Assembly: GCA_030830945.1 (NCBI GenBank)
Contig: JAURLY010000288.1
Span: forward strand, 1 to 7,509
Direction of reading: 5' to 3'
Origin: Gammaproteobacteria bacterium
GTDB taxonomy: Bacteria > Pseudomonadota > Gammaproteobacteria > Pseudomonadales > GM7GCV1
DNA: 7,509 nt
The translations under genes were made by a program, and so were the position numbers. Each line of letters begins with the position of its first letter. Positions within the stretch are counted from its first letter, which is position 1. The notes beneath the pieces were generated by a model. It was not told where the DNA came from. It searched no databases and saw only the letters and a program-made list of their open reading frames with translations. Of this stretch, positions 7,414 to 7,509 are shown one piece after another.

Positions 7414-7451
7414 AAGGCTCATGCGTTATAAATAGCGTATGAGCCTTTTTT
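7414..7451 (+). terminator. Rho-independent terminator of trxB
   Basis: A 14-bp stem (7414-7427 with 7434-7447), containing two G-T wobbles, encloses the 6-nt loop ATAAAT. The 3' arm runs into six T (7446-7451). It begins 20 nt after the trxB stop codon. The minus strand lacks a matching T-run, so it acts in the plus direction only. Confidence 0.93.
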
Positions 7452-7487
7452 ATATCGACCTGATTTATATCTTTCTGGATCCAAGCT

Positions 7488-7509
7488 GTGATTGATTTGC
7501 CCTGGCTGG
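7488..7509 (+). CDS. Possible 5' end of aat (leucyl/phenylalanyl-tRNA--protein transferase), partial
   Basis: A frame open from 7464 to the window edge contains a GTG at 7488 preceded by GGAT at 7-nt spacing, reading M-I-D-L-P-W-L. Aat proteins of related bacteria often begin with a short stretch ending P-W-L or T-W-L, and aat follows trxB in Pseudomonas. Only seven codons are visible, so this is inference from position more than from sequence; the ATT, TTG or an unrelated start are equally possible. Confidence 0.25.

Noticed and set aside
1..7509. Search for an undescribed system, mobile element, CRISPR array or defence cassette.
   Set aside because: Nearly every base before 6247 and from 6447 to 7394 is covered by intact, recognisable housekeeping genes in a known order; no repeats, transposase, integrase or unknown gene is present.

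Overview
This is an ordinary, gene-dense stretch of core chromosome from a gammaproteobacterium, most likely a member of the broad Pseudomonas / Marinobacter / Cellvibrio-like group. The assignment rests on gene order: trxB runs divergently from a co-directional set ftsK-lolA-rarA-crcB-serS-cysG. As I recall it, this is the order in Pseudomonas, whereas enteric bacteria have lrp ahead of ftsK and lack crcB between rarA and serS. It also rests on FtsK, which has the short linker of Pseudomonas-type FtsK instead of the very long linker of E. coli. I see no insertion sequence, phage gene, CRISPR array, tRNA or rRNA, and no clear sign of horizontal transfer.

Layout. Positions 1-6246 are one block read on the minus strand, in transcription order ftsK (3877-6246), lolA (3242-3868), rarA (1939-3249), crcB (1529-1906), serS (225-1499) and the 5' part of cysG (1-218, running off the window). 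Gaps are 8, -8, 32, 29 and 6 nt, with no terminator visible between genes, so this looks like one operon. Positions 6247-6446 are the divergent control region. It holds a good sigma-70 promoter and ribosome binding site for trxB, and on the other strand an unusual ftsK start: a TTG codon overlapped by a 14-codon mini-ORF. trxB (6447-7394, plus strand) ends in a strong intrinsic terminator (7414-7451). The last ~20 bases may be the start of aat, the usual downstream neighbour.

How the genes work together. They do not form one pathway. The block combines chromosome segregation at division (FtsK), lipoprotein delivery to the outer membrane (LolA), replication-fork maintenance (RarA), fluoride export (CrcB/FluC), seryl-tRNA charging (SerS) and siroheme synthesis (CysG), facing the cytoplasmic thiol reductant system (TrxB). 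This is a housekeeping cluster whose order is conserved more than its functional logic. I looked for an undescribed system and did not find one. The point most worth checking is the 5' end of ftsK.
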